64,000 nucleotides of DNA from contig JAPYXD010000704.1 of NCBI GenBank assembly GCA_030998225.1, positions 11,842,001-11,906,000 on the forward strand. Direction: 5' to 3'. Shown piece by piece: positions 10,382-21,119 of the stretch (positions are counted from its first letter, which is position 1; every line of letters begins with the position of its first letter). Origin of the DNA: Diplolepis rosae (Eukaryota; Arthropoda; Insecta; Hymenoptera; Diplolepididae). Below the pieces are notes generated by a model. The model made no database searches and had not been told where the DNA came from. It saw nothing but the letters and a program-made list of their open reading frames with translations. A program made the position numbers and the translations under genes.

Positions 10382-10814
10382 CTCTCTAAATTTGAATCAG
10401 TGAAATAGTCACTGATTATATGAGTGAAAATATATCAACTGATGAATCAGAGCGCTACTTTGATTTCACTGAGGAATCAGTGAACGCGTCACGTGAACAT
10501 AACTTTTGAATACGCGAATTCAAAACTTTCATCTACACTTTACTGATTTATCGTCCTTTAAAAATAATAATAATTACGTAATTTCGTTTTAGTGTTGTTT
10601 AGCCTAAAATAAACGAGTTCATCGATCGTTAAGATATATTGCTGGTTTTATTACTTCCACCTGAAGATTTCACTGATTGAATAAGTGAGTTCAACCTTTT
10701 TTGCTGATTCATCAGTCGAATTTCACTGATCCTCAGTGAAAGACCTACAGCTGCTGCCATCAGTGAATAGTTACTGCGAACCAGTGGGCCATTCACTGAT
10801 TCAGGTTTAGAGAG
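10382..10814. mobile_element. Family A MITE, long subfamily, TA duplication
   Basis: 433 bp with ends CTCTCTAAATTTGAATCAG and CAGGTTTAGAGAG, flanked by TA at 10380-10381 and 10815-10816. The middle is the reverse complement of the middle of 1603-2051, including a CACGTG box at 10500-10505. It ends only ~55 bp before Hey exon 2. Confidence 0.85.
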
Positions 10815-10870
10815 TAGAAAATAAAAAAGCCGAAAAGTAGTCATAAACCGATTTTGGATTTTATTTTTAG

Positions 10871-11085
10871 ATGTAATTCGCCTGGTGGTGACTCTTGTCA
10901 ACATGCTTCTAGAAAAAGAAGAAGAGGTATGATTGAGAAAAAACGACGAGACAGAATAAATGCTTCTCTCGGCGAGCTCAGGAGATTAGTACCTGCGGCT
11001 GCAAGAGATCCACATAGTGGAAAATTAGAAAAAGCCGAAATTCTTCAGCTTACAGTCGAACATTTGCGAACCCTTAGGAATAAAG
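10871..11085 (+). CDS. Hey: Hey coding exon 2: bHLH domain
   Basis: 215 bp encoding residues 201-272 (part codons at both ends). The basic region [17 protein letters not shown] (about 215-231) has Gly where Hairy/E(spl) proteins have Pro, the diagnostic difference of the Hey group. Helix 1 ([13 protein letters not shown]), a loop (RDPHSGK) and helix 2 ([20 protein letters not shown]) follow; the Glu and Arg residues used for E-box contact are present. The acceptor is TTTTTAG|A at 10871 and the donor AAAG|GTGAGT at 11086. Translation continues into the intron for some 40 codons without a stop, but the canonical donor and the exact in-frame join to exon 3 settle the exon end. Confidence 0.97.
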
Positions 11086-11124
11086 GTGAGTTCATTATTG
11101 TTACTTTAATTTCTTTTACTGTAT

Positions 11125-11705
11125 GTAAACTAGGGGAAATCAATGTTTTTCCCGTGTTGCTTACGATTCTTTTTCTACTAGGCGGTCATAAAATTAATTT
11201 GTTTTTCCCGCACGGGTAAAAAATCATTTTATGTCCCGATAGAAAAAAACAATATTTTTATACTAGCGGATCATAAAGTGATTTTTTTCCCCGTGCGGGA
11301 AAAACAAATTCATTTTACGACCCCCTAGTAGAAAAAGAATGATTTTCGACACGGCAAAAACATTTATGTTACTCGTGAGGTTGATACCCTTGCTTTTCTT
11401 GAGCATCAGACTTCACATTCGCTAAATAAATTAATTTTTCCCTAGTTGCACAATATAGCAACTAGGGGAAATCAATTTTTTTCTCGTTTTGCATACGATT
11501 TTTTTCCTACTGGGGGTCGTAAAATGGATTTGTTTACCTTGAATGGGACGATAAAACGCATTTTATGTCCCGCTAGAAGAAAACAATATTTTATACTAGC
11601 GGGCCATAAAGTGTTTTTTTCCGTGCGAGGCAAACAAATACATTTTATGACCCCCTAGTGTAAAAAAATCGTCTGCGACACGGAAAGTATATTAAGTATA
11701 TTGTG
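11125..11705. repeat. Two copies of a CTACTAGGGGGTC palindromic repeat (family J)
   Basis: Copy 1 (~11125-11370) and copy 2 (~11455-11700) both run from CTAGGGGAAATCAAT through TTTACGACCCCCTAGTAG to CGACACGG. Each is internally inverted around a TATACTAGCGG core. They flank the donor side of intron 2. A decayed third copy lies at ~12140-12345 and a fragment at ~33795-33860. Confidence 0.7.
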
Positions 11706-11708
11706 CAA

Positions 11709-12151
11709 CTACCCGTGTAGAAAACTTTCATGGCTCTGGCGAGCGCCAGACCAGACTGTCTGGTTTCCAGTTCTGGTGCTGACTATAAGGCCTGGTCTGG
11801 GGCTGGCCAGAACTGTAACGTTTTTGTACGTTCAGCCGCTAGTCAGCGGCTGGCCAACCACAAGCCAGCGGCTAGTCAGCCACTAATTCGCGGCTGGTTA
11901 GCCACTAATTGGTGGTCAGTTAATAAAGTTTTGGTTGAAGAACCATTTTAATTAAACACTTATCAATTTCGATTAAAAATCCTAACCTCTCAAAAAAAAA
12001 TGCATTCGCCACATACGATCGTTTTTGTCATGGAATGCTGACCAGTGCCAGATCTGAGCCAGATCAGAAATTCCAGACTAGCCGGTCTGGACATTGCCAG
12101 ACCTGGGCCAGATCAGGAAATAAACTGCAATGAAATTTTTCCACAGGGGTA
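11709..12151. mobile_element. MITE of the TACCCGTG family (F), GGCC-word interior
   Basis: The left end TACCCGTGTAGAAAACTTTC and the right end (complement TACCCCTGTGGAAAAATTTC) are inverted repeats with a few mismatches. The inside repeats short palindromes on CCAGACC/GGTCTGG and GCCGCTAGTCAGCGGCTGG. It lies between two family J copies. No coding capacity. Confidence 0.7.
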
Positions 12152-12349
12152 GGGAAAAAAAAAGAAAAACGGTAGTTTCCGTGTTGTACACGATTTTTTT
12201 CTACTGGGAGTTCAGAAACTGTTTTTTTTTTACTTCGGAGGGGTCCACAAAATGCACTTTATGGCCTTCTAGTATGAAAAAAATATTTTTTATCCTATCG
12301 GGTTATAAAATGGATTTTTGGACTCCCTAGTAGAAAAAAAAAGAGAGAG

Positions 12350-12720
12350 AGATTATTAATGGTCTATAGGAAAGTAAAATAACATCACCAACTGGAAATT
12401 ACATTATTTGTCCGTTAGGTTCGATGTTGTTGATTCTTCATAAATAATCATGAGATAGTAACCTCATAAGTTGAAGGATTTCGTTTTGTCCCTTCTTTTT
12501 GATTTTTCAATTGAACCCTTTGGGAACGACTCCAGCCTTCCGGAGACCGGAAGTGGGTGGGCACGACGATCCAAAGACAGAAGTTTATTCGGCGACTCAT
12601 ATTAAGAAGATTCCCTTTGATAAAAAATATCTTGAATATTATTCTAAAAAAATGTAAAATCTATGATAATGTAACTTGGAATTGACATAATAGAGAAAGA
12701 AAAAACTATGAATTCAATTA
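12350..12720 (+). promoter_or_regulatory. Unique island in Hey intron 2 (candidate regulatory)
   Basis: The sequence is not shared with the repeat families here and is GC-richer in the middle. It contains an Ets-type site ACCGGAAGTG at 12546-12555. Function is inferred only from position and composition. Confidence 0.25.
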
Positions 12721-13058
12721 TAAAAATCTGCCCTGCCCGGCCCGGCATAGTTTTCTGAAAAATAGGATTTTTGATCAATGGTATTTTTTATTTAAATGAA
12801 AAATGTATAAATTAAAATTTGTCAATGTCTTTTAAGTAAAAATGTTGCATTATAATATTTATTCGTATATCAAATAGTTTGACCGGAAAATGGAATCTTT
12901 TTTGAGTTCATATTTCTTCATTAAAGTGATCTGCAACACCTGTAATTTTTTTTTAAGTATTTAAGGTGAGATTCCGGTCTAGGAGCCCGATTTTTGAAAT
13001 ATTTTTATTATTTTTTACGCAAAATTCTTTGTATGTATCTATAGCAGGATTTTTCCTA

Positions 13059-13239
13059 CTCTCCAAATCTGCATCAGTCAAAATCTACTGATTATCAGTG
13101 AAAATTAACTGATTTAACCGTGAAAAATATTTTTCTCACTGATGAATCAGTAAAAATTAACTGATTTAACAGTGAAAAATATTTTTTCACTTGTGAATCA
13201 GTGAAAAGGCAAATCACTGATTCAATCTGTGAAAATTGA
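13059..13239. mobile_element. Family A MITE, right end lost
   Basis: TA (13057-13058) then CTCTCCAAATCTGCATCAGTC, then typical CACTGAT/CAGTGAAA words. The right terminal repeat is missing. Confidence 0.7.
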
Positions 13240-13867
13240 GTATAATAATCTTGAGTAACTTTCAGAAGTTGACTCAGAAAAAATATTTGATTGAATCAAA
13301 GAAAATTATTTGTTTGAGAAAATTTCTATGATCTAAAAAAATGATTTATTTGAATAAAATAAAATATTTTTCATTCAAAGTATCTTTGAGCAAAAAATAA
13401 AAATGTGTTCAAATCAAATAAATTTCTGCATCAAATCAAATAAATTGTATCTTTAAGTATATACGAATGCAATAATTTGTTTCTGAGTAATTTTTATTGC
13501 GCCATTTAATTAAATTAGTCTTGTACAGCAATAATATGCAATATATATAACGTTTGCACTAGAATAACAGAAAAATATCGAAAACAAATAAAATGGTACT
13601 ACCTTGAAGATTGAGTTCCAATTTTTAAAATTATTTAAAGGGCTCCAAAATTAATAAAAATGAACATTTTGACTTGATTATACTTTATACAAGAGCTACA
13701 AATATGCTAAAGATGTGCGCAAAATTTGAGCCCGATCGATCAAGTAGATTTTGAGAAATCGTAGATACCAGTTACAAAATTGCTGTTTCGAGAAATACGC
13801 GATTAAAGTTTCCTAAACTGGTTACGCAAACACGGAGCTCCTTATCTTTGACGCACTATATCTTTTT

Positions 13868-14108
13868 TATCCGCCGCACACCGAAAGTTAGCTTTGTCGA
13901 TGTCATTTTACGTGCGAAAAGTTGATTTTCCCGCATTAGCGCGGTAATATTTTAAGTTTTGCGTGCAGAAAGTTGATTTTCCGCACATTTCAAATTTACT
14001 GCACTAGTGTTGTAAAATTTTACGTTTTGCGTGCAGAAAGTTTATTTTCTGATACTTAAAATTTACCGCACTAATGTGGTAAAATTTTAAGTTTTGCGTG
14101 CAGAAAAA
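13868..14108. repeat. Family D repeat (CCGCACTAGTGCGG type), with ~65-bp tandem units
   Basis: It starts with the family word CACACCGAAAGTTAGC. Then GCGTGCAGAAAGTTGATTTT-type units repeat about three times at ~65 bp, each with an imperfect GCACTAGTG palindrome. Other family D copies are at 19143-19460, 22640-22925, 23385-23548, 26110-26620 and 38630-38848. Confidence 0.7.
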
Positions 14109-14149
14109 TAAAAAATATGACTTTTTGGACCCTTTAGATCGGAATTCCC

Positions 14150-14510
14150 CCCTTAATTGATATTGTAAAAATGGAAAGAGGAGTGAGTTGATTAAAGAGA
14201 CGTCTTGTTTACAAACAAGAGTGGCTTTGAAATCTGTCTGCCGTAGAAAGTTACAGTGGCTGGGATAGAGTGTTCGTTTAGTTCCTTTTTAGTTGGCCGG
14301 AAGACACCTGTTGACCGTAGGGGCGGCAAGGGCACAGGGCGAGGCTAACTAACTGTAACCAACTGTAACCAACTGTAACCCGATAACCGAATCGCCATCT
14401 GTTATCCACAGATTAAGTTTACTCCTGCACGGCTTCAAATCTGTAAAGTCGTTCCGCAAAATAGCAACACCCCACGCCTTTGATTACTCACAAAAGCCGC
14501 TAATTAACTG
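14150..14510 (+). promoter_or_regulatory. Unique island in Hey intron 2 (candidate enhancer)
   Basis: This GC-richer non-repeat stretch contains an 18-bp palindrome (TCTTGTTTACAAACAAGA, 14203-14220) with a forkhead-type TGTTTAC core. It also has three exact direct copies of AACTGTAACC at 14351-14380. No ORF. A regulatory role is an inference. Confidence 0.3.
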
Positions 14511-16525
14511 TTTTCATAAAGGAATCCTCATTTGTCACTTCCTTGTTCCAACCGTTTTTAACTTCCCCAAATAAATTTTTCAATTTTATGCTTTGTAATA
14601 TTGTTAAGGGGAACCGTCACATTTAATATTTTTATTTTTTGAGTTTAGACTTTCCATATAATTTTGTTTATGTTTAGTATTTTTATTCAGAAAGATTTTA
14701 GAGTTTTTTAAAAATTCCAGCACCTCTATGTATTTTTACACTAAAATTTTTTAAATTTGTGGACATTTTTTTGACATTTTTTGACTCTGAATAACTTTTT
14801 TGTTCTTTAACCAATTGTCATGAATTTTTTTTTTTTTTTCCTTACAATGTGGAGCTACTTTTCGATTATGGAAAATAAGGTAACATAAATGCAAAAAAAG
14901 TTACAAATAAAATTAAATAATTAATAAACATATCCCAAAATAAAATAAAAATGTTATTTTTTTTAGCTAGAGTGCTTTCCGTACCCAAAAATATTGATAA
15001 TATAACTAAGAATAAGTTGTAAAAATATACTATTTTCCACATAATTCAGAAATATTAGTAAATAAATAAAAAAACTATTTTGTGTGAAAAGCTAATTTTC
15101 GCTAAAAACGCGTTATTCGTAAATCGTTTTAACTTTTAATTTTATTTATTTTTTTAAGGAAAAAAACAGATTGCCCTGAAAATGTACACAGATACTCAGA
15201 AAAGTAGAGAATAAAAATATAAAATTTTTGGAAAATGTCAAAAAAAAATCAAAAATATACCAATCAAAGGTGGCTGATCCACTTAAGGTTGTTGACGTGC
15301 AAAAATTAGGTCTCTGGAAAAAAAGTTATACTATGATTTTAAGACATGATATTATATTTCATTATATTTCATGTTTTATGAAATAACAAATTTTGCAAGA
15401 TTTTAATTTAATCGAAGTTGATAGACGTTCTTTATCGTCTTTTTTTGAATTTTCGAAAATTTCAAGAAGATATTTCTGAAAATTATTCCACAATTAAAAA
15501 TTTAAAACTGATAATTAATTTTTTGGGTGAAAATAGAATGCTATAAAAAACAGAATTTTATTATAGGTATTCTAGATTTTGAGTTTAGAAGTGGCGTTTT
15601 ATTCTCAAAAGATCCGGGCTCGAATCCCAATAAAGTCAAAAGCATCTTTTTTTCTGCAAAAAGATTTCAAATTCACTAAATCTAAGTTAATCCATCCTAT
15701 TTAAAAAATATATTAATTCAATTTAACTAAAGTGATTATTTCAACAAAAAATTATTTTTTTAATTCAAAAATAATTTTTTAATTTTAAAAATAACTCTTT
15801 TAAACACTCTAAAGATTTTTTTAATTTGAGTTATATTTTATTAAGAAGTACACATAACTACCAAGCAATAAGAATTTTTCGCAAAGCGGAGCCAGTTCAA
15901 AAAAAAATGTTGACTTAATTGATGTCACATTTTCCAAAAATGTTATATTTTTATTCTCTATACTTTTCTGAGTATGTGCGTAAATTTTCAGGGCAATCTG
16001 ATTTTTTTTTCTTAGAAAAGTAAATAAAATTAAAAGTTAAAACGATTTACGAATAACGCGTTTTTAGCGAAAATTAGCTTTTTACACAAAATAGTTTGTT
16101 TATTTATTTACTAATATCTCTGAATTATGTGGAAGATAGTATATTTTTACATCTTATTCTTTGTTATATTATCAATGTTTTTGGATATTTAAAGCACTCT
16201 AGATAAAAACAAATAACATTTTTTTTATATTTTGGGATATTTTAATTTATTTTTTCATTTTATTTGTAACTTTTTTCTCAGTTATGTTACCTTATTTTCC
16301 ATAACTAAAAAGTTGCTATACATTTTAAGGAACAAAATTTTTAAAAAATCATGAAATACTAAACATAAAAAAAATTATATGGAAAGTCTAAACTCAAAAA
16401 CTAACAATATTAAAGGTGACGGATCCCCTTAACAATATTAGAAAGCATAAAATTGAAAAATAAATTTGGGGAGGTTAAAAACGGTTGGAACAAGGAAGTG
16501 ACAAATGAGGATTCCTTTATGAAAA
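14510..16525. repeat. Large inverted duplication, about 0.6-0.75-kb arms
   Basis: The left arm (~14510-15260) and right arm (~15900-16525) are imperfect reverse complements around a ~640-bp spacer. The pairing includes TTAAGGGGAACCGTCAC on the left with GTGACGGATCCCCTTAA on the right, and about 95 bp outside those words (GAATCCTCATTTGTCACTTC and its complement). A related foldback is at ~62165-62830. No ORF. Confidence 0.7.
15597..15681 (+). mobile_element. Decayed SINE-like fragment
   Basis: GGGCTCGAATCCCAATAAAG keeps the B-box part of the tRNA-derived element described at 61711-62003, followed by its tail words (TCTTTTTTTCTGC, AAGATTTCAAATTC). The A box is lost. It lies in the spacer of the surrounding inverted duplication. 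Confidence 0.55.
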
Positions 16526-17146
16526 TTAAACCTCAGGCAAAAATAGATAATTTTGCGTTCAAGAATAGCAATATTATTATTGAAGAGCTTTTTCGAGAGA
16601 GAAAAGATTAATTTCCATGAAAAAAATTTGAAACACAAAAAAATAATTCTATTTTTGCCCCAATCTTTTTTCTTATCGCTTCTTACCAAATTTTAAAAAA
16701 TTATGCGATTCTAATAAATTGCGAACCGTTTTTTCAAGGAAAATATTCTCTACAACTTATCTGTTTCCAATTTTTGAAAATGAATCAATTATTATCAAAT
16801 TCAGCAATTGGTTTATAAAAATTCCGTTTTGGAAAATTTTTTTTGTAATGGTTTCTGCCATTAAAGAATTTATTTTCAAAAATTAGAAACGGTGAAGTTG
16901 TGGAGAATCTTTTCTCTGAAAAAATGATTTGTGATTTATTAGAATCGCATTTTTTTTTTAATTTGGTAAGAAGTGATGAAAAAAAAAGTTGGGCCAAAAA
17001 TAAAATTATTTTTTTTTTCAAATTTTTTTCATGCAAAATAATCTTTTATCTTTGAAAAAAGCCTTTCAATAATAATATATTTATTCTTGAAAGAAAAATG
17101 ATCCATTTTTGCCCGAGGTCTAATTTTTGTGGATGAACTACCTTAA
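16521..17146. mobile_element. TTAA foldback MITE (family B), copy 2, left end trimmed
   Basis: It runs from GAAAATTAAACCTCAGGC to the complementary GGTCTAATTTTTGTGG and ACTACCTTAA. The left terminal ~20 bp are missing, where it meets the inverted duplication. The overlapping minus-strand ORFs (16438-16689, 16785-17036) are repeat sequence. Confidence 0.75.
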
Positions 17147-17149
17147 GCA

Positions 17150-17950
17150 TTTTCTTTAAAGCTCGAAATGCCAAAATAATTTTGAGAATGAGTTTGATCT
17201 TCCAAATCGCAGTTAGTAATCTCTTAAAGCAGGTGCTGGACCTTTGGGATCTAGCCAAGGTCCTGTGGGAAGCACAGGAAGTCAACAACTCTTCCGAGTG
17301 ACGTTCCCACGATTGGTGCAAGGGTGATAGGGATGAGGAGGAAGGAATAACGGGGGTTGGGGATAGGAACTAGAGAATAGAGGTGGGGGTAAGAGGAGCC
17401 CCTTGCACCCCTCATGAAGGATAGGTGCCATGCCTAGGGGCAGATGTAGGCCTCTGTGGGAAACCAGCTTCGATATTGCTTCACGATTGTTCTGCACTCG
17501 AGTGTTTGTAAATGTAGGGTGGTTACCCCGCATAAGTCGAGAGGCCGACTGCGAAGTGATATTAAATTTAATATTCCCAATTAATGAGAATGAGGCGAGA
17601 TCAGGCGAATTTTATGATATTACATAAGCAACCACTTCACTCATATTTCGACTCAGTGCACACCATTTCTTCCTTAATCGGTCTATATAAGAGGTGTCAC
17701 TGCTCTCGAGAATTTAATCGCTAATTGGAAAACAATCTGAGATTCGGTGTCAATTGAACATCAACACATTTCAATAAGATTTATACATAATTAGGTTCAT
17801 TACTTTGTCCATCAGGTCCTATTTATTTTTATTTTTTAAAGTAATTATATCTTTGATAATTTTCATTCTGGGGGTAATTAAATAGTATTATTATAACTTT
17901 TAATTAATGATGAACTTTTTCGAAATCATCTTTGACACTTGTTACATTTT
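17150..17950 (+). promoter_or_regulatory. Hey: Unique intron-2 island with clustered Su(H) sites
   Basis: About 650 bp of unique, GC-richer sequence lies between two family B transposons. CSL-type sites: TGTGGGAAG (17264-17272, 8 of 9 consensus positions), CGTGGGAAC on the minus strand (17303-17311, full match) and TGTGGGAAA (17455-17463, full match). A CAGGTG E-box is at 17230-17235 and a TATATAA at 17684-17690. Hey genes are known Notch targets, so a Notch-responsive enhancer is a reasonable inference. Overlapping ORFs on both strands (17282-17533, 17430-17627) show no recognisable protein. Confidence 0.45.
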
Positions 17951-17953
17951 TCT

Positions 17954-18887
17954 TTAAGGTAGTTTTTATCCACGAAAATTAGACATCAGGCAGAAATAGA
18001 TAATTTTGATTTCAAGAATAGAAATATTATTATTGAAGGGCTATTTTGAAAGAGAGTAGATTATTTTACAAGAAAAAAATTTGAAACGCAGAAAAATAAT
18101 TTTATTAATCAATTTTATTTTTGACCCAACTTTTTTTCTTATCGCTTCTTACCAAATTTTAAAAAATTATGCGATTTTAATAAATCATGAATCATTTTTT
18201 CAGAGAAAAGATTTCCCACAACTTCACGGTTTCTGATTTTTGAAAATAAATTCTTTAATGGCTGAAACGATTAACAAAACATTTTCCAAAAAGAAATTTT
18301 TATAAACAAATTGCTAAATTTGATAATAATTTATTCATTTTCGAAAATTGGAAATGGTCAAGTTGGAGGGAATCTTTTTCTTGAAAAAGTGATTTGTAAT
18401 TTATTAAAATCGCATAATTTTTTAAAATTTGGTAAGAAGCAATAAGAAAAAAAGTTGGGGCAAAAATAAAATTTAATTAATTAGTTGAGTTTGAAATTTT
18501 TATCACTGCCTACATTATCGGAGGATCACTAGTCGCGTATCAGATAGGATACGTTGTCGACAGGTGTCCTCGTAGACAATCTCAAACTCTTATATCGCAA
18601 ATAATGCAAATAAATTCAATATTTAAAGAATTTGAAAATCTCGACCGGCAATCGAAAGACCTGGGCTCGAATCCCAGCGCAGTCGAAAGCGTCATTTTTT
18701 CCACAGAAAGATTTTCAAATTCTTTAAATATTTATTAATAAAATTATTTTTTTGTGTTTCAAATTTTTTTCATGGAAATTAATCTTTTCTCTTCCAAAAT
18801 AGCTCTTCAATAATAATATTGCTATTCTTGAAAGCAAAATGATCTATTTTTGCCTGGGGTCTAATTTTTGTGGATAAACTACCTTCA
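17954..18887. mobile_element. TTAA foldback MITE (family B), copy 3, with nested SINE
   Basis: It begins TTAAGGTAGTTTTTATCC and ends GGATAAACTACCTTCA, so the right TTAA is mutated. A SINE-like insert (~18478-18735) separates the halves. It carries a perfect CSL-type 9-mer (complement of TTTCCCACA, 18212-18220), as do copies 1 and 4. Confidence 0.8.
18478..18735 (+). mobile_element. tRNA-derived SINE-like element nested in family B
   Basis: It contains a GAGTTTGAAATTTTTATCAC body and the 3' half of a tRNA-like unit: CGACCGGCAATCGAAAGACC, then B box GGCTCGAATCC, then GCAGTCG, then a TTTCCACAGAAAGATTTTC tail. The A box half is missing. It is closely similar to the copies at 61361-62145. Confidence 0.75.
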
Positions 18888-19142
18888 GGCCATGGATCAA
18901 TCGGACTACGTGACTAAATTATTCATTTATTCGTTCATGTTAGATAAATTTTTTAATTTACAAAGTATCTTTCCGAAATTTTGGGAAACGTAAAAAAACA
19001 GACGTTCTTTAACGTTTTCTGTTGTATTTTCCAAATTTCAAGAAAGACATTTTGTAAAATAAAAAAGTTATCTCACACGAACTTCTACATGGATCAAGCC
19101 GACCAAGTGACTTTACTAATTTAACTTCCTCTAAAAAAATGT

Positions 19143-19460
19143 TTTTGTCCTACGTACACCGAAAGTTAGCCTTCTTGGTATCGTTTTCCGGGCGGAAAGT
19201 TAATTTTTGCGCACTAGTAGGGTACAATTTTAAGCTTGCGGAAAATTAAAACGAAATTAAAATTTTACCGCACTAGTACGGGAAAATCCACTTTCCGTAT
19301 GCAAAACGACACCGACTCGGCTAAGTTTCGGTATACAGCGAACAAAAAAGATCGCTCGTATCACGTGCGGAACATATTTTAACGCGGACTTGATACAAAA
19401 TATACCATCATTTCTACTATCACTTCTTTTTAGTTTGGAAATAGTATATTTCATATCAAG
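19143..19460. repeat. Family D repeat
   Basis: It has CACCGAAAGTTAGCC near the left, a GCACTAGTAGGG/CCGCACTAGTACGGG centre and the complementary GCTAAGTTTCGGTATAC further right. It ends in a TTTGGAAATAGTATATTTC tract also seen near 22640. The minus-strand ORF (19257-19454) is repeat sequence. Confidence 0.65.
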
Positions 19461-19590
19461 TCAATCAATTGGGAAGGGAAAATCGAGGTGCAATGGTAAT
19501 TATTCCTAGCGGACTGGACATTTTTTCGCAGTCAAAATTCTAAAGATTCGAAAAATTTAAGAATTTGAAATCTTATATCAAACTTTAGTA

Positions 19591-19810
19591 CTCTCTTAAT
19601 CTGAATCAATAAAAATCTACTGATTATTAGTGAAATTTGACCGATTCAGATAGCTAAAAAGAGTTTACTGTGAATCAGTCAAATTTCACTGATTACTTCA
19701 ATGCAAAAAACTGATTTGACAGTGATAAATATTGTTTCCACTGACGAATCAGTGGGAAGGCAAATCACTGATTCTATCAATGAAAATTTGAAAAATTCAG
19801 ATTTAGAAAG
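19591..19810. mobile_element. Family A MITE, TA duplication
   Basis: 220 bp with ends CTCTCTTAATCTGAATCA and GATTTAGAAAG, TA at 19589-19590 and 19811-19812, interior of CACTGAT/CAGTGAAA words. Confidence 0.8.
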
Positions 19811-20067
19811 TATAGATTATAGTCGATATATATGTATAAATTCATCTAAATTTTAGTATTTCGCTAGGGAAAATTCTTAATATGACATTTTTTTCCCTCA
19901 AATTGAAACGTAGTTTAGAAAAAATTGTAAAGTTCATGGAAAATAACTTTTCTAGTTTACAATATATTTTCCTTAGAAATCATAAAATACAACAGAAAAC
20001 AATAAAGAATTCCTGTAGACTTCATTTCAGTGAAAATTTTGCTAAAAATGTACAGATAACTCTCGCT

Positions 20068-20741
20068 TTAAGGTAGTTGATCCACGAAAATTAGACCTCA
20101 GGCAAAAATAGATAATTTTGCTTTCAAGAATAGCAATATTATTATTGGGGGGCTATTTTGAAAGAGAAAAGATTAATTTCCATGAAAAAAATTTGAAATA
20201 CAGAAAAATAATTTTATTAATAAATTTTATTGTTGCCCCAACTTTTTTCCTTATCGCTTCTTACCAAATTTTAAAAAATTATGCGATTTTAATAAATTAC
20301 AAATCACTTTTCCAAGAAAAAGATTCCCTACAACTTAACAATTTCCAATTATCGAAAATGAATAAATTATTATAAAATTCAGCAATTTCTTTATAAAAAT
20401 TTCGTTCTGGAAAATGTTTTTTAATGGTTTCAGCCATTAAAGAATTTATTTTTTTAAATCAGAAACGGTGAAGTTGTGGGAAATCTTTTCTCTGAAAAAA
20501 TGATTCATGATTTATTAGAATCACATAATTTTTTAAAATTTGGTAAGAAGCAATAAGAAAAAAAGTTGGGGCAAAAATAAAATTTATTAATAAAATTATT
20601 TTTCTGTATTTCAAATTTTTTTCATGGAAATCAATCTTTTCTCTTTCAAAATAGCCCTTCAATAATAATATTTCTATTCTTGAAGTCAAAATTATCTTTT
20701 TTCGCCTCATGTCTAATTTTCGTGGATGAAAACTACCTTAA
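20068..20741. mobile_element. TTAA foldback MITE (family B), uninterrupted copy 4
   Basis: 674 bp from TTAAGGTAGTTGATCCACG to ACTACCTTAA. The two halves are near-complete inverted copies meeting near 20400, so the transcript would fold into one long hairpin. This is the best reference for the family. It carries TGTGGGAAA at 20475-20483. ORFs at 20118-20375 (+) and 20459-20710 (-) are mirror images of each other from the two arms, not genes. Confidence 0.9.
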
Positions 20742-21119
20742 ACAACTCTTCCATTTTTATTTTCTCTAAAAAAAATGTTTCCAGAACTTTTGCTAGAAAG
20801 AACTCGACTATCGTTTTTTATCATCTTCTGTTATGCTTCTCAAATTATCATAAAGATAATTTGTAAATGAAAAAAGTTATCTTGCAGGAATAAATTAATA
20901 TACAATTTGTCCACGTGGTCTGGTAGATCCATAACCTCAAATTTGAAAATTTCACTGATTTAACTTTGAAGTTTGTGTACGAATAAATGATATTAATAAT
21001 GAAATAGGGGAGGATAAAAAAATGTAATAATAAGTTTAGGGTGCTTTGAACCCCAAATAATACAATTATATGACACTCTTCACATATTGGTTGAGTAACA
21101 GAGACATTTGCCAAAGTTT

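Larger units (their letters stand above)
5993..10870 (+). other. Hey: Hey intron 1 (4,878 bp)
   Basis: The donor is GTTAGT at 5993 and the acceptor TTTTATTTTTAG ends at 10870. The phase is codon position 2/3: CC from exon 1 plus A from exon 2 make a Pro codon. The intron is nearly all repeats: a ~935-bp tandem array (6048-8345), three family A MITEs plus one partial, two copies of a 240-bp dispersed repeat, and one CGCAGAAAA palindrome. No unique conserved-looking island is seen in this intron. Confidence 0.85.

Noticed and set aside
10869..11219. Read-through of Hey exon 2 into intron 2 as a longer coding exon
   Set aside because: The GTGAGT donor at 11086 gives an exact in-frame join to the Orange domain, and the read-through lies in a palindromic repeat.
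20118..20710. Two similar ORFs on opposite strands
   Set aside because: They are mirror images from the two arms of one foldback MITE.
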